Source: Hyaloraphidium curvatum
Lineage: Eukaryota; Monoblepharomycota; Hyaloraphidiomycetes; Hyaloraphidiales; Hyaloraphidiaceae
Assembly: GCA_025558095.1 (NCBI GenBank)
Contig: JAIVFI010000007.1
Location: 744,001 to 808,000 of the forward strand
DNA: 64,000 bases
Direction of reading: 5' to 3'
Within the stretch, counting starts at the first letter, position 1; every line of letters begins with the position of its first letter. Shown here piece after piece: positions 52,387 to 61,139 of the stretch. The notes under the pieces were generated by a model that did not search any database, was not told where the DNA came from, and saw only the letters and a list, made by a program, of their open reading frames with translations. Made by a program: the position numbers and the translations under genes.

Positions 52387-53016
52387 ATGATGGCTCTTGA
52401 GCTGCAGGAGGAGACCGCTCCGCCGCGGCGTGGCGGCCCTGCCCCGGGAGACGCGAATGCCACACGCGTCGCGCTCCCCCCGAAACTGCTCCTCGCCATC
52501 ATGGAGGTCCTGGAAGCCCGCGGGCACAAGCGCACGCTGCTCGACTTCCTTTTGACGTCCCGTTCCGTGCTCTCTGTGGGGCTGAGCGTGCTCTTCCGTC
52601 AGATCAAGGTGTCGCGGGGAAGCTCCGGCGCTCTCGACCGGTTGCGCGGCCTCGTTGCGGACGCACTGGGGACGGGAAAGCTCACCCGCGCCAAGGAGCT
52701 GTCGGTGGATATCTGGACGTCGGACCCGTTCTACGCGGAGCTACTGCGCGGGACCGGGGCATCGCTGCAGGAGCTGCGGATCACGGCTTCCAGCGGGCCC
52801 GGCGTCCTGTCCTTTCTGGAAACGGTGGGGTCGTTGAGGAAGCTCAAGCGGGTCTCAATATCGCTCGACTACTCGGATCGGCCCCGCATCGCGGACGCGG
52901 CGCCGCGCCGTGGCGTCCGACTTTGTAGCTTTGCCGGCTTCGCCGCCCTCGATGTCTCGACAAAGAGCTCTACTGCGCTGGCACATACAATTGTTCCTCT
53001 GGACTCCCTTCTATGA
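52387..53016 (+). pseudogene. Array-family F-box/LRR copy, 3' truncated
   Basis: The 209-residue frame has the family start (LPPKLLLAIMEVLEARGHKR), the core GLVADALGTGKLTRAKELSV and the first LRR segment KLKRVSISLDY. After about 52880 the sequence diverges and lacks the LPLLRHLDGL block and the whole C-terminal Trp-rich part. It ends 33 bp before the stop of the next gene on the other strand. Deletion by rearrangement is likely. The remaining N-terminal half could still bind SKP1, which is a guess. Confidence 0.65.
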
Positions 53017-53048
53017 ATGCCGCCCGAGTCACACACGTTCTGACTGCA

Positions 53049-54185
53049 TCACCGTTTTCCGCGGCGCACAGACGCTGTCTGGTCGTTCGCCGAAGAAGAT
53101 CCCGCCATCGCGACAGACTCGTACGCGGGCGGCGCATCGTGAGAGACCTCGTAGGGCTCGTTCGGCGGAGGTGCAAGCGCGGGATCCGTAACCGTCTGTG
53201 CGGCAGGAATTGATGCGTCTTCGGCCGGCACCGTGACCGAGACGGTCTCGGGGGCCTTGAAATCGGTTCCGGCCTTGGAATCGGCTTCGGCCATCTCCGC
53301 GCCCGCGCGCTGGCGGCGGCGGCGGCAGAGAAGCCAGGTGGTGATGGCAGCCGCGGCGATGACGAGCACGGGCACGACGACCGCAATGGCGATGATGCCG
53401 GGGCTGGGACCCTTGGGCGGGGCGGGAGGCGAGGGAGGTGCGTTGAAGACGGTCCCTTCCGGTGCGCCGTTCCTGTAGCAGGACGGATCGCCCGGAGGAC
53501 CGCAGGTCGTGCCGCCGGGGCAGTATTGGCCATCACCTGCGGATCGGGCGCAGGTCAGGCGATTGGTGCATACTAGTCGCGCGACGAATGCGAATCACCC
53601 ACTGCAGCAGACGGAGCCGAAAGGGTTGCATGTGGTCGCGGAGCATTGGGAGGTTCCGGCGGGGCAGGCGCTGCTGGATCCGTCGCGGTAGCAGTTGGGA
53701 TCGCCGGGCGGGCCGCACGTGGTTCCTCCGGGGCAGTACTGGCCGTCACCTGCGGGGCCAGGGAGGAGCAATCAATGACCAGCGCCGCCGGTCGCACTAC
53801 TACGAAGATACCGACTGCAGCAGACGGTGCCGGAAGGGTTGCACGTCGTCGCGGAGCACCGGAAGGAACCGACGGGGCATGACTGGCGTTGCTGGAAGCC
53901 CGATCCATCGTCCGGGCCGCCTACGCTCGAATGATCTTTGGCTTGCACCCCGTCGGCGTCGGCTCTGGCCTTCTCGATCACCTGGCGCCGCCGCAGCGCG
54001 ACCTCGTTGAGGAGCTTCTTGGTAAGGCCGCCGCTGTCGAGATCCTTGGGGTCCTTGGCGGGGGCCGGGTCGGAAGGAGAGTAAACGGCGAGGGAGGCCT
54101 TGGTGGTCTGGCCGGTGACTTGGACGGCGGCCGCGAGGACGAGCACGAGCGCCGCCAGGACTGGCAGACAGAAGGCTTTCTGCAT
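53049..54185 (-). CDS. Type I membrane protein with two-and-a-half Cys-rich repeats
   Basis: Three exons (54185-53816, 53749-53603, 53536-53049) give 334 residues. A signal peptide (AFCLPVLAALVLVLAAA) and a charged helix are followed by modules of the form CPxGxxxCSATTCNPxGxVCCS then GDGQYCPGGTTCGPPGDP. Each module is split by a phase-1 intron after CCS, so exons correspond to repeats. A Pro-rich stalk leads to one membrane span (IIAIAVVVPVLVIAAAAITT), RRRR and a cytosolic tail with DAPPAYESVA, a PPxY-like site. The repeats resemble granulin-type Cys spacing but I cannot name a family. It is divergent from its relative at 54593. A cell-surface role is inferred. Confidence 0.8.
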
Positions 54186-54592
54186 CTTCGCAGTGTAGGC
54201 GGCGGTCTTGATAGCTCCAACCGGCCGGCCAGGAGGGCAGTCGGCCGTTATCGTTCGTTCGTCAGTCAGTCAGTCAATCAAGGCGTCAGTCAATCAAGCT
54301 GTGCGATTCGACTGACTGACAGACTTCCAACAGGTTTTGGCGAGAACGCTTCGGCCGCAACACCACTGGACACAGAGCGGCGTAGTCCACCTGAAGTGAA
54401 ATTGATAACACTTTTCGCTCGATCGGCATGGAAATCGGGGTCTTCCATGCGACAAATGGTGTGGCCGGCTCGAGAAGTCGCGAAAAGACTGTCAGTCAGT
54501 CAGCTGTCCGATTTGATCTGCACAGCTACGACCATAAAAGGGCCGATTTGCCCTTCCTCCGAACGAGCGCCGAAAGAAACGGCCGCACCAAG
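54186..54592. promoter_or_regulatory. Shared divergent promoter with GTCA microsatellites
   Basis: 407 bp separate the starts of the two Cys-rich genes. GTCAGTCAGTCAGTCAATCA lies at about 54261-54280 and a second block at 54491-54503. ACTGACTGAC, the complement-type repeat, stands at 54311. CATAAAAG at 54533-54540 is a TATA-like box about 60 bp before the plus-strand Met. Common regulation of the two genes is likely but not shown. Confidence 0.6.
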
Positions 54593-55991
54593 ATGCTGAA
54601 AGCCCGCTCTCTCGCCGTCCTCGCGACGGTGGCGCTCCTGGCCCTCGCAACCGCCCGCGGCGCCGCTGCCGACACCAAGGCCTCGCTCGCCGTCGTCTTT
54701 GACGGCGCTTCCGACGCCGCCCCCGCCAAGGACCCCAAGGATCTCGCCGGCCCGACCAAGAAGCTCCTCGCCGAGGTGCTCCAGCGCCGCGACCAGATCG
54801 CCAAGGCTACGGAAGCCGCCGGCGGCATCCACGACAAGTCCCTCGTCAACCTCACCGGAGCCGGCGGATCAGGCTTCCAGGTGCGCCAGAGCTGCCCCTC
54901 CGGCTCCTCGCGCTGCTCGGCCACCACGTGCAACCCCTCGGGCACCGTCTGCTGCAGTACGTCGTGCACGCGCCGGGCCGTTCAGCGCGCTGACCACTCC
55001 CGTGCACCGCATCCGCAGGCGACGGCACCTACTGCCCCGGCGGCACGACCTGCGGGCCCCGCGGCGATCCCAACTGCTATGAGGGCGGCTCCAGCGGCAG
55101 CGGCGGGTCGGGCGGCACCTGCCCCTCCGGCTCTTCGAGGTGCTCCTCGACCACGTGCAACCCCTCCGGCACCGTCTGCTGCAGTACGTTGCGCACGCGC
55201 CGGGCCGTCAGCGCGCTGACCACTCCCGTGCACCGCATCCGCAGGCGACGGCACCTACTGCCCCGGCGGCACGACCTGCGGGCCCCGCGGCGATCCCAAC
55301 TGCTACAACGGCAACAGCAACGGAAACAGCGGGACATCCGGCAACGGTGGATCGGGTACCTGCCCCTCCGGCTTCTCGCGCTGCTCGGCCACCACGTGCA
55401 ACCCCTCGGGCACCGTCTGCTGCAGTGCGTTGCCCCCGCTCCCGGTTGCGCCCCAGGTCCGCTGACCTTCTCGCGCAGGCGACGGGCAGTACTGCCCCGG
55501 CGGGACGACCTGCGGGCCCCCCGGCGACTCCAACTGCTACAACGGCAACAGCAACGGGAACAGCGGAACATCCGGCAACGGCGGGTCGGGCGGCACCTGC
55601 CCGGCCGGATCCTCCCGGTGCTCCTCGACCACGTGCAACCCCTCCGGCACCGTGTGCTGCAGTACGTGATCCACGTTCGGCGGCACCCTGGTTCATTTGC
55701 TGACCGTCTCGTGCGTTGTGCCTAGGTGACGGCCAGTACTGCCCGAGCGGGACGACATGCGGGCCCGCCGGCGATCCCAACTGCTACAGGAGCGGAAGCA
55801 ACACGGGCGGCAACACCGGAGGCAACACCGGCGGCAACACCGGAGGCAACACGGGGGGAAACACGGGTGGCAACACGGGCGGGAACACGGGGGGGAACAG
55901 CGGCACTTTCCGCAGCGGAGCCGCGGGGGTCAAGGCCGGTGCCGCCGGGTTCGCCTGCGCGGTGGCCGCGGCGGTGGCGGCACTGGCTTGA
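54593..55991 (+). CDS. Secreted Cys-rich repeat protein, probably GPI-anchored
   Basis: Five exons (54593-54956, 55019-55183, 55245-55424, 55479-55661, 55726-55991) give 385 residues in frame. After a signal peptide (ARSLAVLATVALLALATAR) and a helical part like that of the divergent partner come four full modules. Each has CSSTTCNPSGTVCCS split by a phase-1 intron from GDGTYCPGGTTCGPRGDPNC. A Gly/Asn/Thr run (GGNT units) follows, then a hydrophobic C-terminus (AGFACAVAAAVAALA), as in GPI-anchored wall proteins. It has no cytosolic tail, unlike its partner. Three of the introns (62, 61 and 54 nt) have a CTGACC branch site, so exon copying is recent. Confidence 0.85.
55799..55900 (+). repeat. 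12-bp coding minisatellite (GGNT units)
   Basis: Eight units of AACACSGGNGGN encode NTGG repeats that form the flexible stalk before the C-terminal hydrophobic end of the Cys-rich protein. The unit is likely to vary in number between strains. Confidence 0.8.
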
Positions 55992-56084
55992 GTGATCTCC
56001 AAGGTGGAATCAAAGTATCCATGGTAGCGACGCCGCCGCGAGCATCCTCAGTCAACGACCTCTATCCGCGTCCTGATCCGCACA

Positions 56085-56365
56085 TCAATTCAGCTTCATT
56101 TCCTTGACCTGGAACTCGACGTTGTCCACCCTATCCTCCCTGACGAAGATGCGGCCGACGAACATGCCCGCCTTGGTCCTCCAGCGGTCACCGCGGCGTC
56201 GGCCTCGCGCGGCGTGGCGAAGACGCCGCGCACCGAGACTGCCGGCCCGCGGTCCGCCGCGCGCACTTCCCGCACCACAACGTAGACCGAGGCCGGCGCG
56301 GCAGATGCGAGGCGCTTGGAGCCGCCCGCGTGCGCGTCGGAGGCGTCCGAGGGGCGCTTGAGCAT
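56085..56365 (-). pseudogene. Small gene with one frameshift
   Basis: The first part (56365 down) reads SKRLASAAPASVYVVVREVR and SVRGVFATPREADAA. A base shift near 56200 moves the frame to GDRWRTKAGMFVGRIFVRED and then VEFQVKEMKLN before a stop at 56085. Both parts have the even hydrophobic pattern of a beta-rich domain of about 90 residues. No intron can join them. It could be a real small gene with a base error here. Confidence 0.4.
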
Positions 56366-56443
56366 GTTGGGTCGCGATTCGAATTCGGAGACGCAGGCGG
56401 AAGGAATTTGATCACATACTCACTTTGGCTGCGTAAGCCCGGT

Positions 56444-57664
56444 TCACTTCGAACTTCCATCCTCATCTACGTTCTCGCCCGTGCTTTCCTCCCAATCGTC
56501 GAGTACCCGATCCCAGTCATCGAAGCCTTCGATCGTGACCCCGCTGATTCCAGCCCAGAACGCCTCCTCGTTCCGCCACGAATCCACGACATCTCTGGCT
56601 TCCAAAACATCCATCGAGTCCGCAACGAGATCCGACATCCAGTCCCAATTGGGAGCAACGAGGATCTTTGCGCCGCAGGCCTCCATGGCTACCTTGACGT
56701 CCGGAAATGATTGCGGGGGCAAGTCCAACTCGCAACGGTGGATACTGAATTCGGTCAGCGCCGGGATAATGCAATTCTGCAGGAGCGGGCCGGTCTTGGC
56801 GCCGTGGATGTGCAGGCAGCGCGCGCCCGGGAAGGCGCTGAAGATCCGCGCGAGGTTGTGCGGTGCTGTCTCAAATTCCTGGAAGTGGATGCGTATGGTC
56901 CTGACGCTCTTGAATTTGGCAGCATGCCACTCGTGCAGATTCGAATCGAAGAGCGTCACGCTGCGGAGACGCGACGCCAGCTTTGGAAAATCCTGGAATG
57001 AAGACGCCCAGCTGCGCGAGCCTGGTACTTGATTCATCCACTGCGAAGATTTGTCGTGGAAGCTGATCCGCCTCAGCGTTTGAAGCCGGTCGAGGTGGCG
57101 GAGAAGCGGTAGGAATGGTTCCGCCTGCGGGTCCAGCGCGTTCTCGAAATCTTTGGCGGGGTCGACCGATATGGAGACCCGCTTCAGCTTCCTCGCTGTC
57201 CTCACATCTTCCAGGAAAAATTCGACGCCGCCGACACTGGAGGCCGTGATCCGGAGCTCCTTTAGCGACGGCCCGGCCCGACGAAGGAGCTTCGAGTAGA
57301 ACGGGTCCTGCTTCCGGATTTCCACAGACAGTTCCCTGACCTGCGCAAGCTTCCCCGTCCCCAGTCCGTCTTCAACCAGGCCGCGAAACCGGTCGAGGGC
57401 GCGCGGACCGGCACCGGCGTGTGTGGAAATCCTCGACACGCTGACCCGGCGGAGGAGCACGCCTATCCCCAGCGAATACGCAGACCTCGACACCGAAATG
57501 AAGTTGAGTAGCGTGCGCTTGTGCCCGCGGCCTTCCAGCAGCCACATGACCGCGAGGAGCAGTTCCGGGGGGAGCGTGACGCGGGTCGCCGGCGCGTCTT
57601 CCTGGGCGGCAGGGAGTCCGGCGAGGTGCGGGGACGTGTCCCGGGCAAGTTCGGTAGTGGCCAT
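56444..57664 (-). CDS. F-box/LRR-like protein, array family, intact
   Basis: A single exon of 406 residues. It has the family start LPPELLLAVMWLLEGRGHKR, then GLVEDGLGTGKLAQVRELSV, the core AEPFLPLLRHLDRLQTLRRI and the C-terminal SWRNEEAFWAGISGVTIEGF with DDWDRVL. Segments in the middle (GARCLHIHGAKTG, LTEFSIHRCELDLPPQS) align with the copies at 49673 and 43280. Function as an SCF adaptor is inferred from the F-box-like N-terminus. The gene stands between the Cys-rich pair and a decayed copy. Confidence 0.75.
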   Translation of the reverse strand: MATTELARDTSPHLAGLPAAQEDAPATRVTLPPELLLAVMWLLEGRGHKRTLLNFISVSRSAYSLGIGVLLRRVSVSRISTHAGAGPRALDRFRGLVEDGLGTGKLAQVRELSVEIRKQDPFYSKLLRRAGPSLKELRITASSVGGVEFFLEDVRTARKLKRVSISVDPAKDFENALDPQAEPFLPLLRHLDRLQTLRRISFHDKSSQWMNQVPGSRSWASSFQDFPKLASRLRSVTLFDSNLHEWHAAKFKSVRTIRIHFQEFETAPHNLARIFSAFPGARCLHIHGAKTGPLLQNCIIPALTEFSIHRCELDLPPQSFPDVKVAMEACGAKILVAPNWDWMSDLVADSMDVLEARDVVDSWRNEEAFWAGISGVTIEGFDDWDRVLDDWEESTGENVDEDGSSK

Positions 57665-57826
57665 GGCGCGGAGCAGGTGCGGAGAGACAGGAGAAAAGAC
57701 GTGTGAGGACGAGGAAAGTTTCGAGTTAGGCGGGCCGCCATGAACGCTGTGACGAGTGACGCCGCATCTTCCACTCTTCCAACCACACGTGAGCGTCGTT
57801 TACAGTACTACCTATACAAGAAGCTC

Positions 57827-58960
57827 CTATTCGTTCAGCCGCTTGGAAAGGTCGTCCCATCCATCGAAAGGCCTGATGAGGCATCTTTTCGTCTCCATCC
57901 AGAACGTCTCCTCCGCATCCCAACCTTGTGCCACGGTTGCGGCATCGGCCGGAGTTTCGGCTTCGTCGATCCGCTCCAGCATCTTGTTCCAAGCTGGAGA
58001 AATGACCAGCATGGCCCCCGACGTCGTTACCGCCGACCTGACCTGCTCGAAAGATTCACGCTACAGGTCGAGCCTGCACTCGTCGACGTAGAGACACTCC
58101 AGCCGGCCCAAGCTGCACCCTCGGAAGAGCGCGTCCGTCCGGGCACCGGTGATTTTCAGACGGCGCACGCTGGGGAAGGCGTCCAGGATCCGGTCAAGGA
58201 CGCCAAGTTCTCCGGGGTCCCGGTAGCAGAAAAGTCGACCACTTCGATGCTCGGGAACCGGGTCTTTGCCCAATCGGCGACGGTCGTGTCGTCCGCCGTT
58301 ACGCGGATCAGGCACGAAGCGGCCCTCGGCAGTTCGCTGAATGCATCAACCCAGCTGCAAGAATCCGGCACCTGGTAGTAGGAAGACATGACAGGGTCGT
58401 CAATTTTGATCTCCCTCAATGACTCAAGTCCGTCGAGGTGGCTCAGGAGAGGGAGGAAAGGATCCGCCTGCGGGTCCTCTTCGACTTCATAGAAACCAGA
58501 GTAATCGCCGACTCTGATAAGGACGCGCTCGAGCTTATGGCTGCATCGATGCCTTCCAGAAAACCTTCGACGCCCTCGGAATCCGACGCCCGGAGCTCGA
58601 GCATCTTCGGCGACGGCCCAGCCATCCGGAGAAGCTCGCCGAAGAAAGGATCCCGCTTCCACACCTCGACCGTGAGCTCTTCCACGCGAGAGAATTTCCA
58701 AGGAGCAATATTCTCCGACAGAAGGTCGCGGTACTTGTCCAACAGGTGAAAGGGGTCCTCCTCATCACGCGTCGAGAAAGGCAGGAAGAGCCTCCGGGCG
58801 AGCAGGCCTGGCCCGAGCCCGAGCATCACTTTTGACGTCAACAGAAGCTCCCAGCGTGCGCTTTTGGTCGCGCCTCTCCAGCACCTCCATGACGGAAAGG
58901 ATCAGCTCCGGGGCAGTGTGACGCGCATCGCGTCGGCGTCTTCCGGGGTCGCAGGGACTC
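57827..58960 (-). pseudogene. Decayed copy of the array family
   Basis: Family blocks appear in three minus-strand frames: APELILSVMEVLERRDQKRT, FSRVEELTVEVWKRDPFFGE, ADPFLPLLSHLDGLESLREI, then GRLECLYVDECRLDL ending at a stop and, past it, AEETFWMETKRCLIRP. Frameshifts near 58830, 58530 and 58250 and a stop near 58061 disable it. The order of blocks is as in the intact copies. Confidence 0.7.
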
Positions 58961-59067
58961 CGGCGGGCCGCGGGGACGCGTTTCGGGCACCTGAGATATT
59001 GACCGCAGTCGATGAAGCGCATGTCCACCCTGACCGTGTCCCGCTTGGTCGCCTCGGCCTCCCTCCG

Positions 59068-59280
59068 TCAGTCCACGAACTGCTGCGCGCGCCGCAGATC
59101 GTCCCTCATCTTTTCCGCCACGGTGCCGCACCGATCCCACTTGGGGCAGCTGGGGCAGCTCGTCTGCGCGCCTGTTTTTCTGTCCGGTACCAGCAGCCGC
59201 GAGATGAAAGTAACCTCCTTTTCGGTCATCGCGTCGAAGACAACGTGCTCCGCTTCGATCTCCACGAGGTCCTCCGCCAT
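59068..59280 (-). CDS. Small Cys-motif protein
   Basis: A 70-residue frame from Met at 59280: AEDLVEIEAEHVVFDAMTEK, then FISRLLVPDRK and SCPSCPKWDRCGTVAEKMRD. The CPxCPxxxxC element resembles metal-binding Cys clusters, for instance those near the end of RNA polymerase III subunit C34, but the fit is loose. There is no signal peptide. It is divergent from the MDR gene at 59535, with about 255 bp between starts. It may be complete or an exon of a longer gene. Confidence 0.5.
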   Translation of the reverse strand: MAEDLVEIEAEHVVFDAMTEKEVTFISRLLVPDRKTGAQTSCPSCPKWDRCGTVAEKMRDDLRRAQQFVD

Positions 59281-59534
59281 CGTGAGCTGGGTTGCTCCGG
59301 AACGCGTGTCCTTTTTCGAAACGGGGGGGAATCGAGCTCCGGGACGCGGCTGGGGCCCGGAACAAGCCTGAAAAAAGGAATTCAATAGAGGGAGGTGGTC
59401 GCGGCATATGCTTCGATGCCAGATGGTTTGTGATTCGGAGTGTCGGTCGAGCGCCCGCGCCTCGGCGTCGCGGGTAAAGTCACGCGAGCCCCGGGAGACG
59501 TTCACCCACCACTTCCTCGGTCGCCTCCGCCGCC

Positions 59535-60881
59535 ATGTCCCCCACCACCGGCCGCAAATGGATCCTCAAGGCGCGCCCCGAGCCCGGACCGCTCGACCCG
59601 TCCAAGGTCTTCGAGCTCAAGGAGGAGCCGCTCCCCCCGCTGGGCGAGGGCGACGTGCTGCTCAAGAACATCTGCTTCTCGATCGACCCGACGTTCCGGA
59701 TCTGGATGACCGGTGACGGTTACATGCCGTGGGTTGCCACGTCTCGTACCGGGAGCGCGATGCGGGGCTGACGCGACGGGACAGCGCGGTGCCGCTCGGC
59801 GACCCCATGCGCGGCGCGTCGGTGGCCGAGGTGCTCGAGAGCAAGAGCCCCAAGTACCAGAAGGGCGACCGCGTGTGGGCGTTCGTGGGGTGGCAAGACG
59901 CGTTCGTGTCCAAGGACAACAACTGGCAGCTGTTCACCAAGATCGAGTGGGTCGCTTGCCCGCTACCGGGTGCTCGGAATGCCGTCTGATGATGGGAATG
60001 CCGTGCCAGCCCCTCGGTCAGCCCGGCGGACTTCCTCACCATGGCCCCGTCCGGCACCGGCGCCACCGCCATGGTCTGGCCCCTCCCTCCCCCTTTCGCG
60101 GCGTCCGCTCACCCCCGCCCACTCCGCAGCGCGGGATCTTCGACGTCGGCGCGGCCAAGTTCGAGCCCGGCGCCACCGTCCTCGTCTCGGGCGCCGCGGG
60201 CTCCACCGGCTCCTTCGCCGTGCAGATCTACAAGTCCCTGGGGTGCCGCGTTGTGGGCACCGCCGGCGGGGCGGCCAAGTGCGCCTTCGTCAAGGAGAAG
60301 CTGGGGGCGGACGAGTGCGTGGACTACAAGGACCCGGCGTTCGCGGACAAGCTCAAGGCCGCGTGTCCCAAGGGGATCGTGGAGTACTTTGACAACGGTG
60401 GGCCTGGCCGGACGGAGGTCGAGTGCCGTGGTGACTGACCGCGCCTCCCTCTTGCCCTCTGGTCCACAGTCGGCGGGCAGACCCTTGAGCTGGCATTGGA
60501 CCTGATCACCAACTTCGGGCGCATCATCTACTGCGGCAACATCTCCCAGTGTTGGTACACACGACCTCGTGGGCCCGCGGGCTGCCATCCTGAACCCCTT
60601 CCCGCAACGCAGACGAATCCGGCGACCCGTCGCAGCTCCCGGGCCCCAAGAACTACTCCCAGATCCTCATGAAGCGCCTCCGCGTCGAGGGCTTCATCGT
60701 CAGCGACAAGCCCGAGAACACGCAGAAGTACTCGGCGGAGCTGCTCAAGATGAAGGCCGCGGGCAAGCTCGTGGCCGAGATCGACGACTCGCGGAGCGGC
60801 TTCGAGAACCTGCCCAAGGCGGTGCAGGACATGTTCGAGGGGAAGAACACGGGGAAAATGGTCGTCAACAACAAGCTGTGA
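59535..60881 (+). CDS. NADP-dependent MDR reductase (alkenal/curcumin reductase-like)
   Basis: Six exons (59535-59728, 59785-59946, 60022-60073, 60130-60397, 60470-60550, 60613-60881) give 341 residues. Joining restores SIDPTFRIWMTGDGYMPAVP, GDPMRGASVAEVLESKS, KIDPADFLTMAP, LVSGAAGSTGSFAVQI (cofactor loop), EYFDNVGGQTLELAL, CGNISQYESGDPSQLP and the end FENLPKAVQDMFEGKNTGK. It is the same group as the enzyme at 29517, without zinc ligands; it reduces enone-type double bonds. Two donors are non-standard (GTTGGT and GTCTGG). The third exon is just 52 nt. The two paralogs lie 29 kb apart and share only some intron positions. Confidence 0.83.
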
Positions 60882-61139
60882 AGGGTTGGGGTGGGGGCAA
60901 GTTGTTGCGAACCGGGGGGGGGTTGGCGCACCGGGCCCGAAGGCGACGGATGGGGAAAACCGCCACAGCGGACAATAGCGGACCAGAAGACAATTAAATC
61001 CGCGCCGTCCGATGGTCGGATCCGGATCAGCGTCCTTCGGCTCAATATTGGGCCGTCTCCAGAACTGGCGCCCAGAATGGCGAAGTGGCTGACAAAGAGT
61101 CAACGCTCCGTTGCCACTCCACTCCGCCACCGAAAACAC

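Noticed and set aside
54253-54320. CRISPR-like array
   Set aside because: The repeats are 4-bp units without unique spacers, that is a microsatellite.
59068-59280. RNA polymerase III subunit C34 fragment
   Set aside because: The CPxCP element is similar, but the expected winged-helix part and the tail with WL are not present.
60540-60620. Frameshift in the MDR gene at 59535
   Set aside because: Using GTTGGT instead of the first GT as donor restores the canonical ISQY and keeps frame.
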